Positions 1 to 5,575 of a stretch of DNA of 5,693 bases are shown piece after piece. Location of the stretch: NCBI GenBank assembly GCA_002413325.1, contig DHWT01000242.1:1-5693 (forward strand), in the 5' to 3' direction. Positions within the stretch are counted from its first letter, which is position 1; each line of letters begins with the position of its first letter. Source of the DNA: Chitinophagaceae bacterium UBA5175 (GTDB taxonomy: Bacteria > Bacteroidota > Bacteroidia > Chitinophagales > Chitinophagaceae). The position numbers and the translations under genes are program-made. The notes under the pieces were generated by a model. It ran no database searches. It was not told the DNA's origin and worked only from the letters and a program-made list of their open reading frames with translations.

Positions 1-902
1 GCGCCGCCCTGTATGGCGGCTTCGAGGATCGTAGGGCCTTCTAACGGAATTTCATAATCTGTTGACAGGCCATCCAGGCGGATCGTAACCAGGCTTTTTT
101 CCTTTGAAGTTTCTTTTTTTACGTTACTTGTTTTGTCAGGAACCAAACCGGATTGCCCCGGATCGGAAAACAATTCGAAATGAATTTTTTTCTCCTGCAC
201 TTTTTGTGCGAGCAGCCAGTCACGCACTTCAAATATCATCGGGGCCGGTCCGCATAATAAATATTCCTGGTCCGGAGCCATCGGAACAATCTGTTTAAAG
301 ATCAACTCACATTTTCCGGCATTTATGCGTCCTTCAAAAACCGGCGCATCCATTTTTTCGCGACTGAAAACGGGTATGAGCTGGAACCGTTCCGGGTAGC
401 TGTTTTTCAGGGCCATGAGTACTTCCCTGAATATGACAGAGCTGTGGTCGCGGTTCCCATAGACCAGGGTGAAACGACTGAGCGGTTCTTCCTTTAATAC
501 CGTTTTCAGGATTGAGATCACGGGTGTGATCCCGCTGCCGGCAGCGAAAGCCACATAGTGTTTTTTATTCGAGGGTTGCAGGGAAAGAATAAAATTCCCG
601 GTGGGGGACAGCACGTCCAGTACCTGCGCCGGTTTAAAAAACGCATGGGCATGGGAGGAAAATTTCCCCGATTCCATTTTTTTTATGGCTACACGCAGTT
701 CATTTTCGAGCGGACTGCTGCAAATGGAATAGGACCGCCTGATCTCCTCGCCGCCGACGATGGACCGGATGGTAATATTCTGACCTGCCCTGAACCGGAA
801 TTCATCTTTCCATTCATCGGGGATATGAAAGGAAACCGATATGCAATCCCCGGTTTCATTGCGTATATCCGATATCGTCAGGGGATGGAAATGTTTTGCC
901 AC
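1..902 (-). CDS. paaE: Phenylacetyl-CoA 1,2-epoxidase reductase subunit PaaE, 3'-truncated by window edge
   Basis: Reductase component of the multicomponent phenylacetyl-CoA epoxidase. The family passes electrons from NAD(P)H through FAD and a C-terminal plant-type [2Fe-2S] ferredoxin to the PaaA di-iron subunit in cytoplasmic phenylacetate degradation. 300 codons are visible, against roughly 350-360 residues usual for the family. Seen: the FAD-binding motif RRSYSICS (residues 55-62), GKFS (79-82), the NAD(P)H-binding motif AAGSGITP (120-127), YGNR (148-151) and LLCGPAPM (215-222). The start of the ferredoxin domain follows from about residue 271, ending in TILEAAIQGG at the edge. The cluster-ligating cysteines would lie just outside the window. 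The start is GTG, 2 nt after the tetR stop: no in-frame ATG occurs until residue 76, and the N-terminus HPLTISDIRNET is typical of PaaE. The preceding A-rich stretch suits Bacteroidota initiation. Likely co-transcribed with tetR; paaABCD are expected to the left. A related ferredoxin reductase of another oxygenase is the main alternative. Confidence 0.9.
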   Translation of the reverse strand, partial: MAKHFHPLTISDIRNETGDCISVSFHIPDEWKDEFRFRAGQNITIRSIVGGEEIRRSYSICSSPLENELRVAIKKMESGKFSSHAHAFFKPAQVLDVLSPTGNFILSLQPSNKKHYVAFAAGSGITPVISILKTVLKEEPLSRFTLVYGNRDHSSVIFREVLMALKNSYPERFQLIPVFSREKMDAPVFEGRINAGKCELIFKQIVPMAPDQEYLLCGPAPMIFEVRDWLLAQKVQEKKIHFELFSDPGQSGLVPDKTSNVKKETSKEKSLVTIRLDGLSTDYEIPLEGPTILEAAIQGG

Positions 903-904
903 AG

Positions 905-1495
905 TTATTTTTTTAGTCCTTCAATCAGGTATTTTACCATATTATTTTCCAAAACGTCCGGCGCGATGGTTTTCCTGGAACGGTGCCAGGATTCAATGCC
1001 GCTGATCGCGGAGAGCAGGGTGAGTACCGCCACATAGGGTTCGATGGATTTCATTTCGCCGCGTTCAATGCCGCGGGCGATCATTTCAGACAAGCTCCGG
1101 CGGTAATTTCTGCGCTGGTTCAGGAAGTTCGATAAATAAGGCTCTGGTAAATGTCTCCATTCATGGTCGGAAATGTAAACGAATTCATACTGGTCCATCA
1201 TCATCCGGATATGAAAGCGGATGATGAGTTCCAGTTTTTTCAGGGCGGGCTCCGGGCTGGCCTGCACGGCCTCCAGGTGCGAGAGGAAATCATTGGCCAC
1301 TTTAAAACAGATGGCCTGCAGGATTTCAGATTTAGACTGGATATGGTTGTAGAGACTGGCCGCTTCCACCCCTACATGTTCGGCCAGGTCGCGCATGGAA
1401 GCCGCTCCAAACCCTTTTTCCCTGAAAAGTTTGGATGCTTTCTCAATGATCACGTCTTTTTTACTGCTGTTTTTCCTGCTCCGGATCTTTGCCAT
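905..1495 (-). CDS. TetR/AcrR-family transcriptional regulator, probably PaaR-like
   Basis: DNA-binding repressor of 196 residues, the usual TetR length. The N-terminal helix-turn-helix spans about residues 13-60, with the recognition region GFGAASMRDLAEHVGVEAAS followed by LYNHIQSKSEIL, the signature closing part of TetR N-domains. The C-terminal ligand and dimer domain (about 65-196) is all-helical and not assignable to a ligand by eye. The gene is first in a minus-strand unit and its stop is 2 nt from the paaE start, so regulator and reductase are almost certainly co-transcribed. TetR-family PaaR proteins that repress phenylacetate genes and respond to phenylacetyl-CoA are known in other bacteria. 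The same role here is inferred from neighbourhood and from the operator-like dyad at 1513-1530. The ATG at 1495 is the only sensible start and has no Shine-Dalgarno; it lies 8 nt downstream of a -7 promoter box. Confidence 0.9.
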   Translation of the reverse strand: MAKIRSRKNSSKKDVIIEKASKLFREKGFGAASMRDLAEHVGVEAASLYNHIQSKSEILQAICFKVANDFLSHLEAVQASPEPALKKLELIIRFHIRMMMDQYEFVYISDHEWRHLPEPYLSNFLNQRRNYRRSLSEMIARGIERGEMKSIEPYVAVLTLLSAISGIESWHRSRKTIAPDVLENNMVKYLIEGLKK

Positions 1496-1503
1496 GATGA
1501 CAA

Positions 1504-1511
1504 CAAAGATA
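1504..1511 (-). promoter_or_regulatory. Promoter -7 box of tetR-paaE
   Basis: On the minus strand this reads TATCTTTG, an exact match to the Bacteroidota -7 consensus TAnnTTTG. A -33 element is weak (TTTA around 1530-1533, 18 nt upstream). Only 8 nt separate the box from the tetR ATG, so transcription should begin within a few bases of the start codon, giving a leaderless or nearly leaderless mRNA. The assignment is by motif match only. Confidence 0.5.
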
Positions 1512-1512
1512 A

Positions 1513-1530
1513 AACGAACGTTTGTTAGTT
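1513..1530. promoter_or_regulatory. Putative TetR/PaaR operator dyad
   Basis: The sequence AACGAACGTTTGTTAGTT is a symmetric AACNAAC-N4-GTTNGTT, with all six defined positions of each half matching. A second overlapping 14-bp near-palindrome is centred on AACGTT (1513-1526, 12 of 14 positions symmetric). The site lies immediately upstream of the tetR -7 box, between -33 and -7, where a bound repressor would block initiation. From memory, the Thermus PaaR site is CNAACGNNCGTTNG; positions 1515-1528 match 9 of its 10 fixed bases. Autoregulation of tetR-paaE is inferred from this. Confidence 0.55.
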
Positions 1531-1538
1531 AAATTCGT

Positions 1539-1570
1539 TTTCATGCTGCAGGCAAAATCCTGTAGGTTTG
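1539..1570 (+). promoter_or_regulatory. Promoter of the PfkB-family kinase gene
   Basis: TAGGTTTG at 1563-1570 matches the Bacteroidota -7 consensus TAnnTTTG exactly. TTTC at 1539-1542, 20 nt upstream, is a one-mismatch -33 element. Transcription would start near 1575, leaving an AT-rich leader of about 40 nt before the ATG at 1616. The TTG at 1568 is part of this box, which argues against using it as a start codon. Confidence 0.45.
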
Positions 1571-1615
1571 CAACGTTTTACCGGTCCCCGGTTATTTTTT
1601 TATCTATTTTATATT

Positions 1616-2539
1616 ATGTCACTGATTTGTGTTGGCAGTATGGCCTATGATGCCATCGAAACGCCTTTTGGAAAGAGAGAAAAGATCGTGGGCGGCTCAG
1701 CCGTATACGTTGCCTATGCCGCTTCGAATTTCATAAAGCCCGTCAACCTGGTCTCCATTATCGGGAACGATTTTGAAGAGTCGGAAATAAAGGCGCTGGA
1801 ATCAAAAGGAATCTCGTTTGAAGGCGTGGAAAGAATTAAAGATAAAAAATCCTTTTTCTGGAGCGGCCGTTACCACCTGGATATGAATACACGGGATACC
1901 CTGGTAACCGACCTTAATGTATTGGCTGATTTTAATCCGGTGATCCCGGAAAATTTCCAGGATTCTGACTTCCTGATGCTCGGGAACCTCCATCCGGCCA
2001 CGCAGATCAGCGTGATCGGCCAGATGATAAACCGGCCCCGGCTGATTGCTATGGATTCCATGAATTACTGGATCAGCAGCGCGTTGGGTGACCTGAAGAG
2101 AGTACTCACGATGGTGGATGTGCTGATGGTAAATGATGCCGAAGCGCGGGAACTAACCGGGGAATATTCCCTGGTGAAAGCAGCCAGGAAGATCCTCGAA
2201 CTCGGTCCAAAATTCCTGATCATTAAAAAAGGGGAACACGGGGCCTTATTGTTTCATGGTTATGATGTGTTCTTTGCCCCCGCCCTGCCACTGGAAGATG
2301 TATTCGATCCCACCGGTGCGGGCGACACGTTTGCAGGCGGATTCATGGGACACCTGGCGCGCACGCAGGACATTTCATTTGAAAATATGAAAACGGCCGT
2401 TATCGTTGGCTCGGCCATGGCTTCTTTCTGTGTGGAGAAATTTGGTCCCGAACGCCTGAAAGAAATCAGTAAAGGTGAAATCGACGACCGCATCCGGCAG
2501 TTTATTGATCTCGTGAATTTTGATATTGCATTGGTTTAA
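1616..2539 (+). CDS. PfkB/ribokinase-family carbohydrate kinase, substrate unknown
   Basis: Cytoplasmic kinase of 307 residues that should transfer the ATP gamma-phosphate to a sugar or nucleoside hydroxyl. Residues are counted from the ATG at 1616. Seen: N-terminal VGSMAYDAIETP (7-18), the glycine pair in GGSAVYVAYAAS (26-37), the substrate-lid region up to about 100, VLMVNDAEAREL (169-180), the IIKKGEHGALLF strand (202-213), and PfkB signature 2 DPTGAGDTFAGGF (231-243). Asp237 in that signature is the expected catalytic base next to the GAG anion hole. The block WSGRYHLDMNTRDTL (82-96) recalls a widespread but uncharacterised PfkB subgroup rather than ribokinase or fructokinase. The reading frame extends upstream to a TTG at 1568, but the ATG at 1616 gives a standard family N-terminus, and the extension FFYLFYI would be foreign to it. 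Divergent from tetR and convergent with the downstream gene, so probably monocistronic. Catalytically intact by motif; the substrate cannot be assigned. Confidence 0.88.
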   Translation: MSLICVGSMAYDAIETPFGKREKIVGGSAVYVAYAASNFIKPVNLVSIIGNDFEESEIKALESKGISFEGVERIKDKKSFFWSGRYHLDMNTRDTLVTDLNVLADFNPVIPENFQDSDFLMLGNLHPATQISVIGQMINRPRLIAMDSMNYWISSALGDLKRVLTMVDVLMVNDAEARELTGEYSLVKAARKILELGPKFLIIKKGEHGALLFHGYDVFFAPALPLEDVFDPTGAGDTFAGGFMGHLARTQDISFENMKTAVIVGSAMASFCVEKFGPERLKEISKGEIDDRIRQFIDLVNFDIALV

Positions 2540-2550
2540 GCTTCATGCTG

Positions 2551-2568
2551 AAAACGGAATGGCGTTTT
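2551..2568. terminator. Weak hairpin between convergent genes
   Basis: AAAACG-gaatgg-CGTTTT forms a 6-bp stem with a 6-nt loop, 12 nt after the kinase stop and 49 nt from the stop of the convergent lamin-tail gene. The A and T flanks could make it a small bidirectional terminator, but it has only two GC pairs and no extended T-tract. The rest of the 77-nt gap (2540-2616) shows nothing else. Confidence 0.22.
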
Positions 2569-2616
2569 ATTGCCGGAAGTATTAATCATTTACGATTCCG
2601 CTCCTATATTCTTCTG

Positions 2617-4374
2617 TCAACGACCTGCCAATACACAAACCAGTTTCTTTTTTTTAACCGTTCCATCCGGTAAAAACAATTCAGCAACAATGATATAATG
2701 CCCCTTGGGCAGCAGGTTCTGCTGGTCATCGAGCCCCTCCCAGCGGAAACTCCCGCCGGTTCCCCATAGAATATTGTTCACCAGTTTCCGGACCATTCTT
2801 CCATAGATATCATATATCGAAATACTGCCTATAAATCCCGCTGCAGGTAAATGATACTGTATAAAACAGAAGTCCCGGTATCCGTCCATATCCGGCGAAA
2901 ATACTTTCGGTTCAACCGAAATGAAATCAGTGCCTGCAGGATCCGCTGAGGATTCTGAATTTTTATAACCCGGTGTTCCGAATCCGGCTGTTTCGGCTGC
3001 GGAAGTCCAGTTGGATGCAAGGGAAGTGGGAAGGTCGCTGCGGATCCTTTCCAGTGAAACACCGCTTTCACCGGAGAGCAGGGGTGAATGCCAGTGATGA
3101 TCATATGCGAGTTCATCCAACAATTCCCCCGACGCATTCAGCAATACAACGTTTCCCTGGTCGTCGGGCAGGGAAGGCAGGGCGGAAAGTGAAAGGATAC
3201 GGTCCGCACCGGCCATGGGATAATGCTGCAGCACCCAGTCCGCATTTTCCGTCAGCAGCAGATATTCTCCCGGGAAAAAAGCAAGGTCATCAGTAGCCAG
3301 GCGCACCGGATCTTTCAGATGTCCATTGATATCTCTTCCGGCCAGGAATAAATCGTCGCAATGGATGATGTGCGGGCCCCGGTTAAACAATTCCAGGTAA
3401 TCGTATCCATAGGGCGGCGGGTTGAAAAGGATTTCATTAAAAATAATATCGCCGCTTTTTGATTTTTGGGGAAGGCCTGCTTTACAGCCGTTGCGTATGC
3501 TGGTCTCCTGGCCGCTGCAATCCAGGATCTGCTGTACAGATACTGTATAGATTTTTCCCGGCACCATTGGTTTTTGCAAACGGATTCCGACCCGGTCAAA
3601 TAAGGGTGGCAGGGCCATTGCGGAATCGGGTGAACCGATGCCCTCCGAAACCTGGTAGTCAGAAAGAGAAGACGCTGAAAGGCTGTCGACCGGCTCATCA
3701 AATAATAAGATCAGGTCCAGGGAGTCGGGAGCGATGGCCCGGAGCAGGGATGGCGCCTGTCCATCGGGGTGCTGCCCGGCAACGGAATTTTTTTTACCCG
3801 GCGTTCCGCCTGCAGCCGATACACTGGCGGTCCAGTTTTCCCTGCCTGTGCAGGGACTGGAAAGGTCTGCCATCTCCAGGCTCCAGCCACCCCGGGCTTT
3901 TAATTCATTTTCATACCAGGTCTGGTTATAATGAATGGCATGTATCACGGAACCTGTCTCCGTGCTAAGGATGATATAACCGGATTCATTATTCAAAGAA
4001 GGAAATCCGCTCAGGCCCAGGCTGGGGCCGAACAGGCTGTAGGCTGCGGCGGACGACACACTACAAAGAATCAGGAAACTATCTGCCTTCAGCAGGTAAT
4101 CCGTTTTAATCGTTGCTGAACTGCTGCCATTACTGATCTTCCAGTGGCGCAGGTTATAATCGTGGGCAGAATGATTCTGCAGTTCGATAAATGAACTTTC
4201 GGGCAGTCCGACGGCAGGCGCCGGATCCGGCAGGCATTCCGTGATCAGGACATCGTAGCGGGACTGGGCCGTTGAAAACAGCGGCACCAGCATGCAGGCA
4301 AAACAAAAAGCCAACGCCTGTATAAGGTTCATATAAAGCGTGAAAACTAAAGAGGGTAATGCCGGCCGCCGCAT
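2617..4374 (-). CDS. Secreted protein: two lamin-tail domains, Ig-like linker, FlgD-like C-terminal domain
   Basis: Exported protein of 585 residues with no evident catalytic site. Order: signal peptide (hydrophobic run about 16-34, possible cleavage near STAQS, 34-38); lamin-tail domain 1 (about 40-200, opening DVLITECLPDPAP and closing GGTPGKKNS); an Ig-like/SbsA-type segment (about 208-300, with LLFDEPVDSLS); lamin-tail domain 2 (about 309-473, opening IIFNEILFNPP and closing GFGTPGYKNS); and a C-terminal FlgD-like beta domain (about 485-583) with FSPDMDGYRD, IYDIYGRMVRKL and LPKGHYIIVAEL. The lamin-tail domains share a spaced pattern, SLE then NW then GTPG-x-KNS, which indicates an internal duplication. 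Such proteins are common in Bacteroidota envelopes; surface attachment or adhesion is inferred. The C-terminus resembles secretion or gliding-type tails but is not a clear type IX signal. An alternative start at M15 (4332) gives a shorter signal peptide without basic residues; the longer start is kept for its RR n-region. Divergent from the asd leader. Confidence 0.83.
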   Translation of the reverse strand: MRRPALPSLVFTLYMNLIQALAFCFACMLVPLFSTAQSRYDVLITECLPDPAPAVGLPESSFIELQNHSAHDYNLRHWKISNGSSSATIKTDYLLKADSFLILCSVSSAAAYSLFGPSLGLSGFPSLNNESGYIILSTETGSVIHAIHYNQTWYENELKARGGWSLEMADLSSPCTGRENWTASVSAAGGTPGKKNSVAGQHPDGQAPSLLRAIAPDSLDLILLFDEPVDSLSASSLSDYQVSEGIGSPDSAMALPPLFDRVGIRLQKPMVPGKIYTVSVQQILDCSGQETSIRNGCKAGLPQKSKSGDIIFNEILFNPPPYGYDYLELFNRGPHIIHCDDLFLAGRDINGHLKDPVRLATDDLAFFPGEYLLLTENADWVLQHYPMAGADRILSLSALPSLPDDQGNVVLLNASGELLDELAYDHHWHSPLLSGESGVSLERIRSDLPTSLASNWTSAAETAGFGTPGYKNSESSADPAGTDFISVEPKVFSPDMDGYRDFCFIQYHLPAAGFIGSISIYDIYGRMVRKLVNNILWGTGGSFRWEGLDDQQNLLPKGHYIIVAELFLPDGTVKKKKLVCVLAGR

Positions 4375-4398
4375 AAAAAATCAGTTTCATAAAAATAA

Positions 4399-4430
4399 TT
4401 TGGTTTAAAAAAAAGGGTAGGTTATTTTTA
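4399..4430 (+). promoter_or_regulatory. Promoter of the asd leader and asd
   Basis: TTTG at 4399-4402, a 20-nt spacer, and TATTTTTA at 4423-4430 fit the Bacteroidota pattern TTTG-N19-20-TAnnTTTG with one mismatch, at the last base of the -7 box. The predicted transcription start is around 4434-4438, at or just before the leader-peptide ATG at 4439. This places promoter, leader ORF, terminator and asd in the right order for attenuation. Confidence 0.55.
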
Positions 4431-4438
4431 CGCCTCAA

Positions 4439-4504
4439 ATGAACGTGATTTCAACCTATACAAAGAAGAGCACCAAGAAGCCCTGTAACCGGGGAGGTGC
4501 CTGA
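4439..4504 (+). CDS. Putative Thr/Lys leader peptide controlling asd (21 aa)
   Basis: Short ORF of 21 codons from ATG to TGA. Its core reads TYTKKSTKK: three Thr and four Lys within residues 6-14, with the Lys in two AAG AAG pairs (4463-4468 and 4475-4480). The tail is PCNRGGA. It ends 24 nt before an intrinsic terminator that itself precedes asd. Lysine and threonine are both end products of the pathway through aspartate semialdehyde, so the codon content matches the regulated gene. As in proteobacterial thrL-type leaders, the regulatory codons lie over the first arm of an RNA hairpin and the stop lies just after the second arm. All four Lys codons are AAG, whereas asd itself uses AAA 24 times and AAG 5. 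No Shine-Dalgarno is present; with the predicted promoter, translation would be leaderless or nearly so. A peptide this short could occur by chance; the matching RNA structures are the main support. A GTG at 4445 is an alternative start. Confidence 0.72.
   Translation: MNVISTYTKKSTKKPCNRGGA
4470..4500 (+). promoter_or_regulatory. Attenuator 1:2 hairpin (protector/pause)
   Basis: GCACC at 4470-4474 pairs with GGTGC at 4496-4500, and inside it CCC at 4481-4483 can pair with GGG at 4491-4493 or 4492-4494. This hairpin overlaps the second half of the leader ORF. When formed it sequesters the GGGGAGG strand and leaves the terminator free. A ribosome held at the Thr or Lys codons would cover its 5' arm. 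Read from complementarity only; no folding energy was computed. Confidence 0.58.
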
Positions 4505-4538
4505 ATTTTGTATATTCAAAATAGTAGAGCCTTCCCCG
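4490..4538 (+). promoter_or_regulatory. Attenuator antiterminator (2:3 pairing)
   Basis: CGGGGAGG at 4490-4497 is complementary to CCTTCCCCG at 4531-4538 over eight contiguous pairs, including one G-U. Bulging U4498 lets GC at 4499-4500 add two pairs with GC at 4529-4530. The 3' strand is the 5' arm of the terminator, so the two structures exclude each other. The intervening segment holds a small hairpin, ATTTTG-tatatt-CAAAAT (4505-4522), which would bring the strands together. Confidence 0.58.
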
Positions 4539-4562
4539 AATCGGGAAGGCTTTTTGTTTTTT
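4528..4562 (+). terminator. Intrinsic terminator in the asd leader (attenuator 3:4)
   Basis: AGCCTTCCC at 4528-4536 and GGGAAGGCT at 4543-4551 form a perfect 9-bp, mostly GC stem with loop CGAATC, followed by a T-tract (TTTTGTTTTTT). It is the strongest terminator in the window. It lies upstream of asd, ending 22 nt before the ATG, and not downstream of any plus-strand gene. It therefore most likely ends a short leader transcript rather than a neighbouring operon. Confidence 0.88.
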
Positions 4563-4584
4563 AATAATTCAAAACCGAAAAAAA

Positions 4585-5574
4585 ATGAAAGTTGCTGTTG
4601 TCGGTGCCACCGGTCTGGTGGGTACCAAAATGCTGGAAGTATTGGCTGAGAGAAATTTCCCTGTTACCGAACTCATTCCGGTGGCTTCTGAGAAGTCCGT
4701 CGGCAAAAAACTGCTTTTTAAAAACAGGGAATGGTCTGTGGTGAGTGCGGCAGATGCTATTAAAGCAAAACCGGCCATTGCGATATTTTCTGCGGGGGGC
4801 GGCACTTCCCTGGAATGGGCGCCGAAATTTGCCGCGGCAGGCATTACGGTGATCGACAATTCCTCGGCCTGGAGAATGGATCCCACCAAAAAACTGGTCG
4901 TACCCGAACTCAATGCCGATGCATTGACCAAAGAAGATAAAATCATTGCCAACCCCAACTGCTCCACCATTCAGATGGTTGTGGCCCTGAACCCGCTTCA
5001 TTTGAAATATCATATCAAAAGGATCGTGGTGAGCACTTACCAGAGTGTAACCGGCACCGGCGTGAAAGCGGTGAACCAGCTCATGAACGAACGCAAGGGC
5101 GTACAGGGGGAAATGGCTTATAAATATCCAATTGACCTCAACGTGATACCACAGATCGATGTGTTCCTGGACAACGGTTATACCAAAGAAGAAATGAAGA
5201 TGGTGAATGAAACCAAAAAGATCATGCGCGACGATTCCATCCGGGTAACCGCTACAACGGTGCGTATACCGGTCGTGGGCGGACATAGCGAGGCGGTGAA
5301 TGTGGAATTTGAAAAAGACTTTGACCTGGCGGAAGTGAAATCACTTCTGGAAAAAGCACCGGGTGTCATAGTGGTCGACAATCCCGCCAAACATGAATAT
5401 CCCATGCCGAAAGATGCTCATAACCGGGACGAAGTTTTTGTTGGAAGGATCCGGCGCGACGAAACCCAGCCGAATACGCTGAACATGTGGATCGTAAGCG
5501 ATAACCTGCGCAAGGGGGCGGCTACAAATGCGGTTCAGATTGCGGAATACCTGGTTGGTAAAGGGTTGGTTTAG
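4585..5574 (+). CDS. asd: Aspartate-semialdehyde dehydrogenase
   Basis: Reduces L-aspartyl-4-phosphate with NADPH to L-aspartate-4-semialdehyde, the branch-point precursor of lysine and diaminopimelate, threonine and methionine; cytoplasmic. The 329 residues match the family length. Seen: Rossmann dinucleotide motif VGATGLVG (6-13), FSAGGGTSLEWA (68-79), DNSSAWRMD (91-99), the catalytic cysteine in NPNCST (Cys126), TYQSVTGTG (151-159, with Gln153), VRIPVVGGHSEAV with the active-site His234, and the C-terminal helix NLRKGAATNAVQIAEYLV. All expected key residues are present. The start is ATG with an A-rich upstream stretch and no Shine-Dalgarno, typical of Bacteroidota. No other pathway gene follows within the window, so it may be monocistronic. 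Expression is predicted to depend on readthrough of the leader terminator. Confidence 0.97.
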   Translation: MKVAVVGATGLVGTKMLEVLAERNFPVTELIPVASEKSVGKKLLFKNREWSVVSAADAIKAKPAIAIFSAGGGTSLEWAPKFAAAGITVIDNSSAWRMDPTKKLVVPELNADALTKEDKIIANPNCSTIQMVVALNPLHLKYHIKRIVVSTYQSVTGTGVKAVNQLMNERKGVQGEMAYKYPIDLNVIPQIDVFLDNGYTKEEMKMVNETKKIMRDDSIRVTATTVRIPVVGGHSEAVNVEFEKDFDLAEVKSLLEKAPGVIVVDNPAKHEYPMPKDAHNRDEVFVGRIRRDETQPNTLNMWIVSDNLRKGAATNAVQIAEYLVGKGLV

Positions 5575-5575
5575 T

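Noticed and set aside
558..1037. Plus-strand ORF of 159 codons opposite paaE and the tetR 3' end
   Set aside because: It straddles two well-supported minus-strand genes, has no domain-like pattern, and has no promoter or start context.
1151..1528. Plus-strand ORF of 125 codons opposite tetR
   Set aside because: Shadow of the TetR reading frame; its end runs into the operator region.
1568..1615. Upstream TTG start extending the PfkB kinase by 16 residues
   Set aside because: The extension is not family-like and the TTG is part of the TAGGTTTG promoter box; the ATG at 1616 gives a canonical N-terminus.
3459..3968. Plus-strand ORF of 169 codons inside the lamin-tail gene
   Set aside because: The opposite strand encodes a continuous multi-domain protein through this interval; the plus-strand translation is Arg/Pro/Gly-rich low-information sequence.
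4154..4438. Minus-strand ORF of 94 codons overlapping the 5' end of the lamin-tail gene
   Set aside because: Its hydrophobic N-terminus looks signal-like, but it is in another frame of the lamin-tail gene and its start lies over the divergent asd promoter.
4439..4562. Lysine or SAM riboswitch, or a stand-alone structured small RNA, upstream of asd
   Set aside because: The leader is too short for a lysine riboswitch, I could not match SAM-II-type motifs, and the Thr/Lys ORF with 1:2, 2:3 and 3:4 pairings explains the region better.
4561..5286. Long minus-strand ORF (241 codons) antisense to asd
   Set aside because: It lies opposite a fully convincing asd with intact catalytic residues, is rich in His and Phe as shadow frames are, and shows no recognisable motif.
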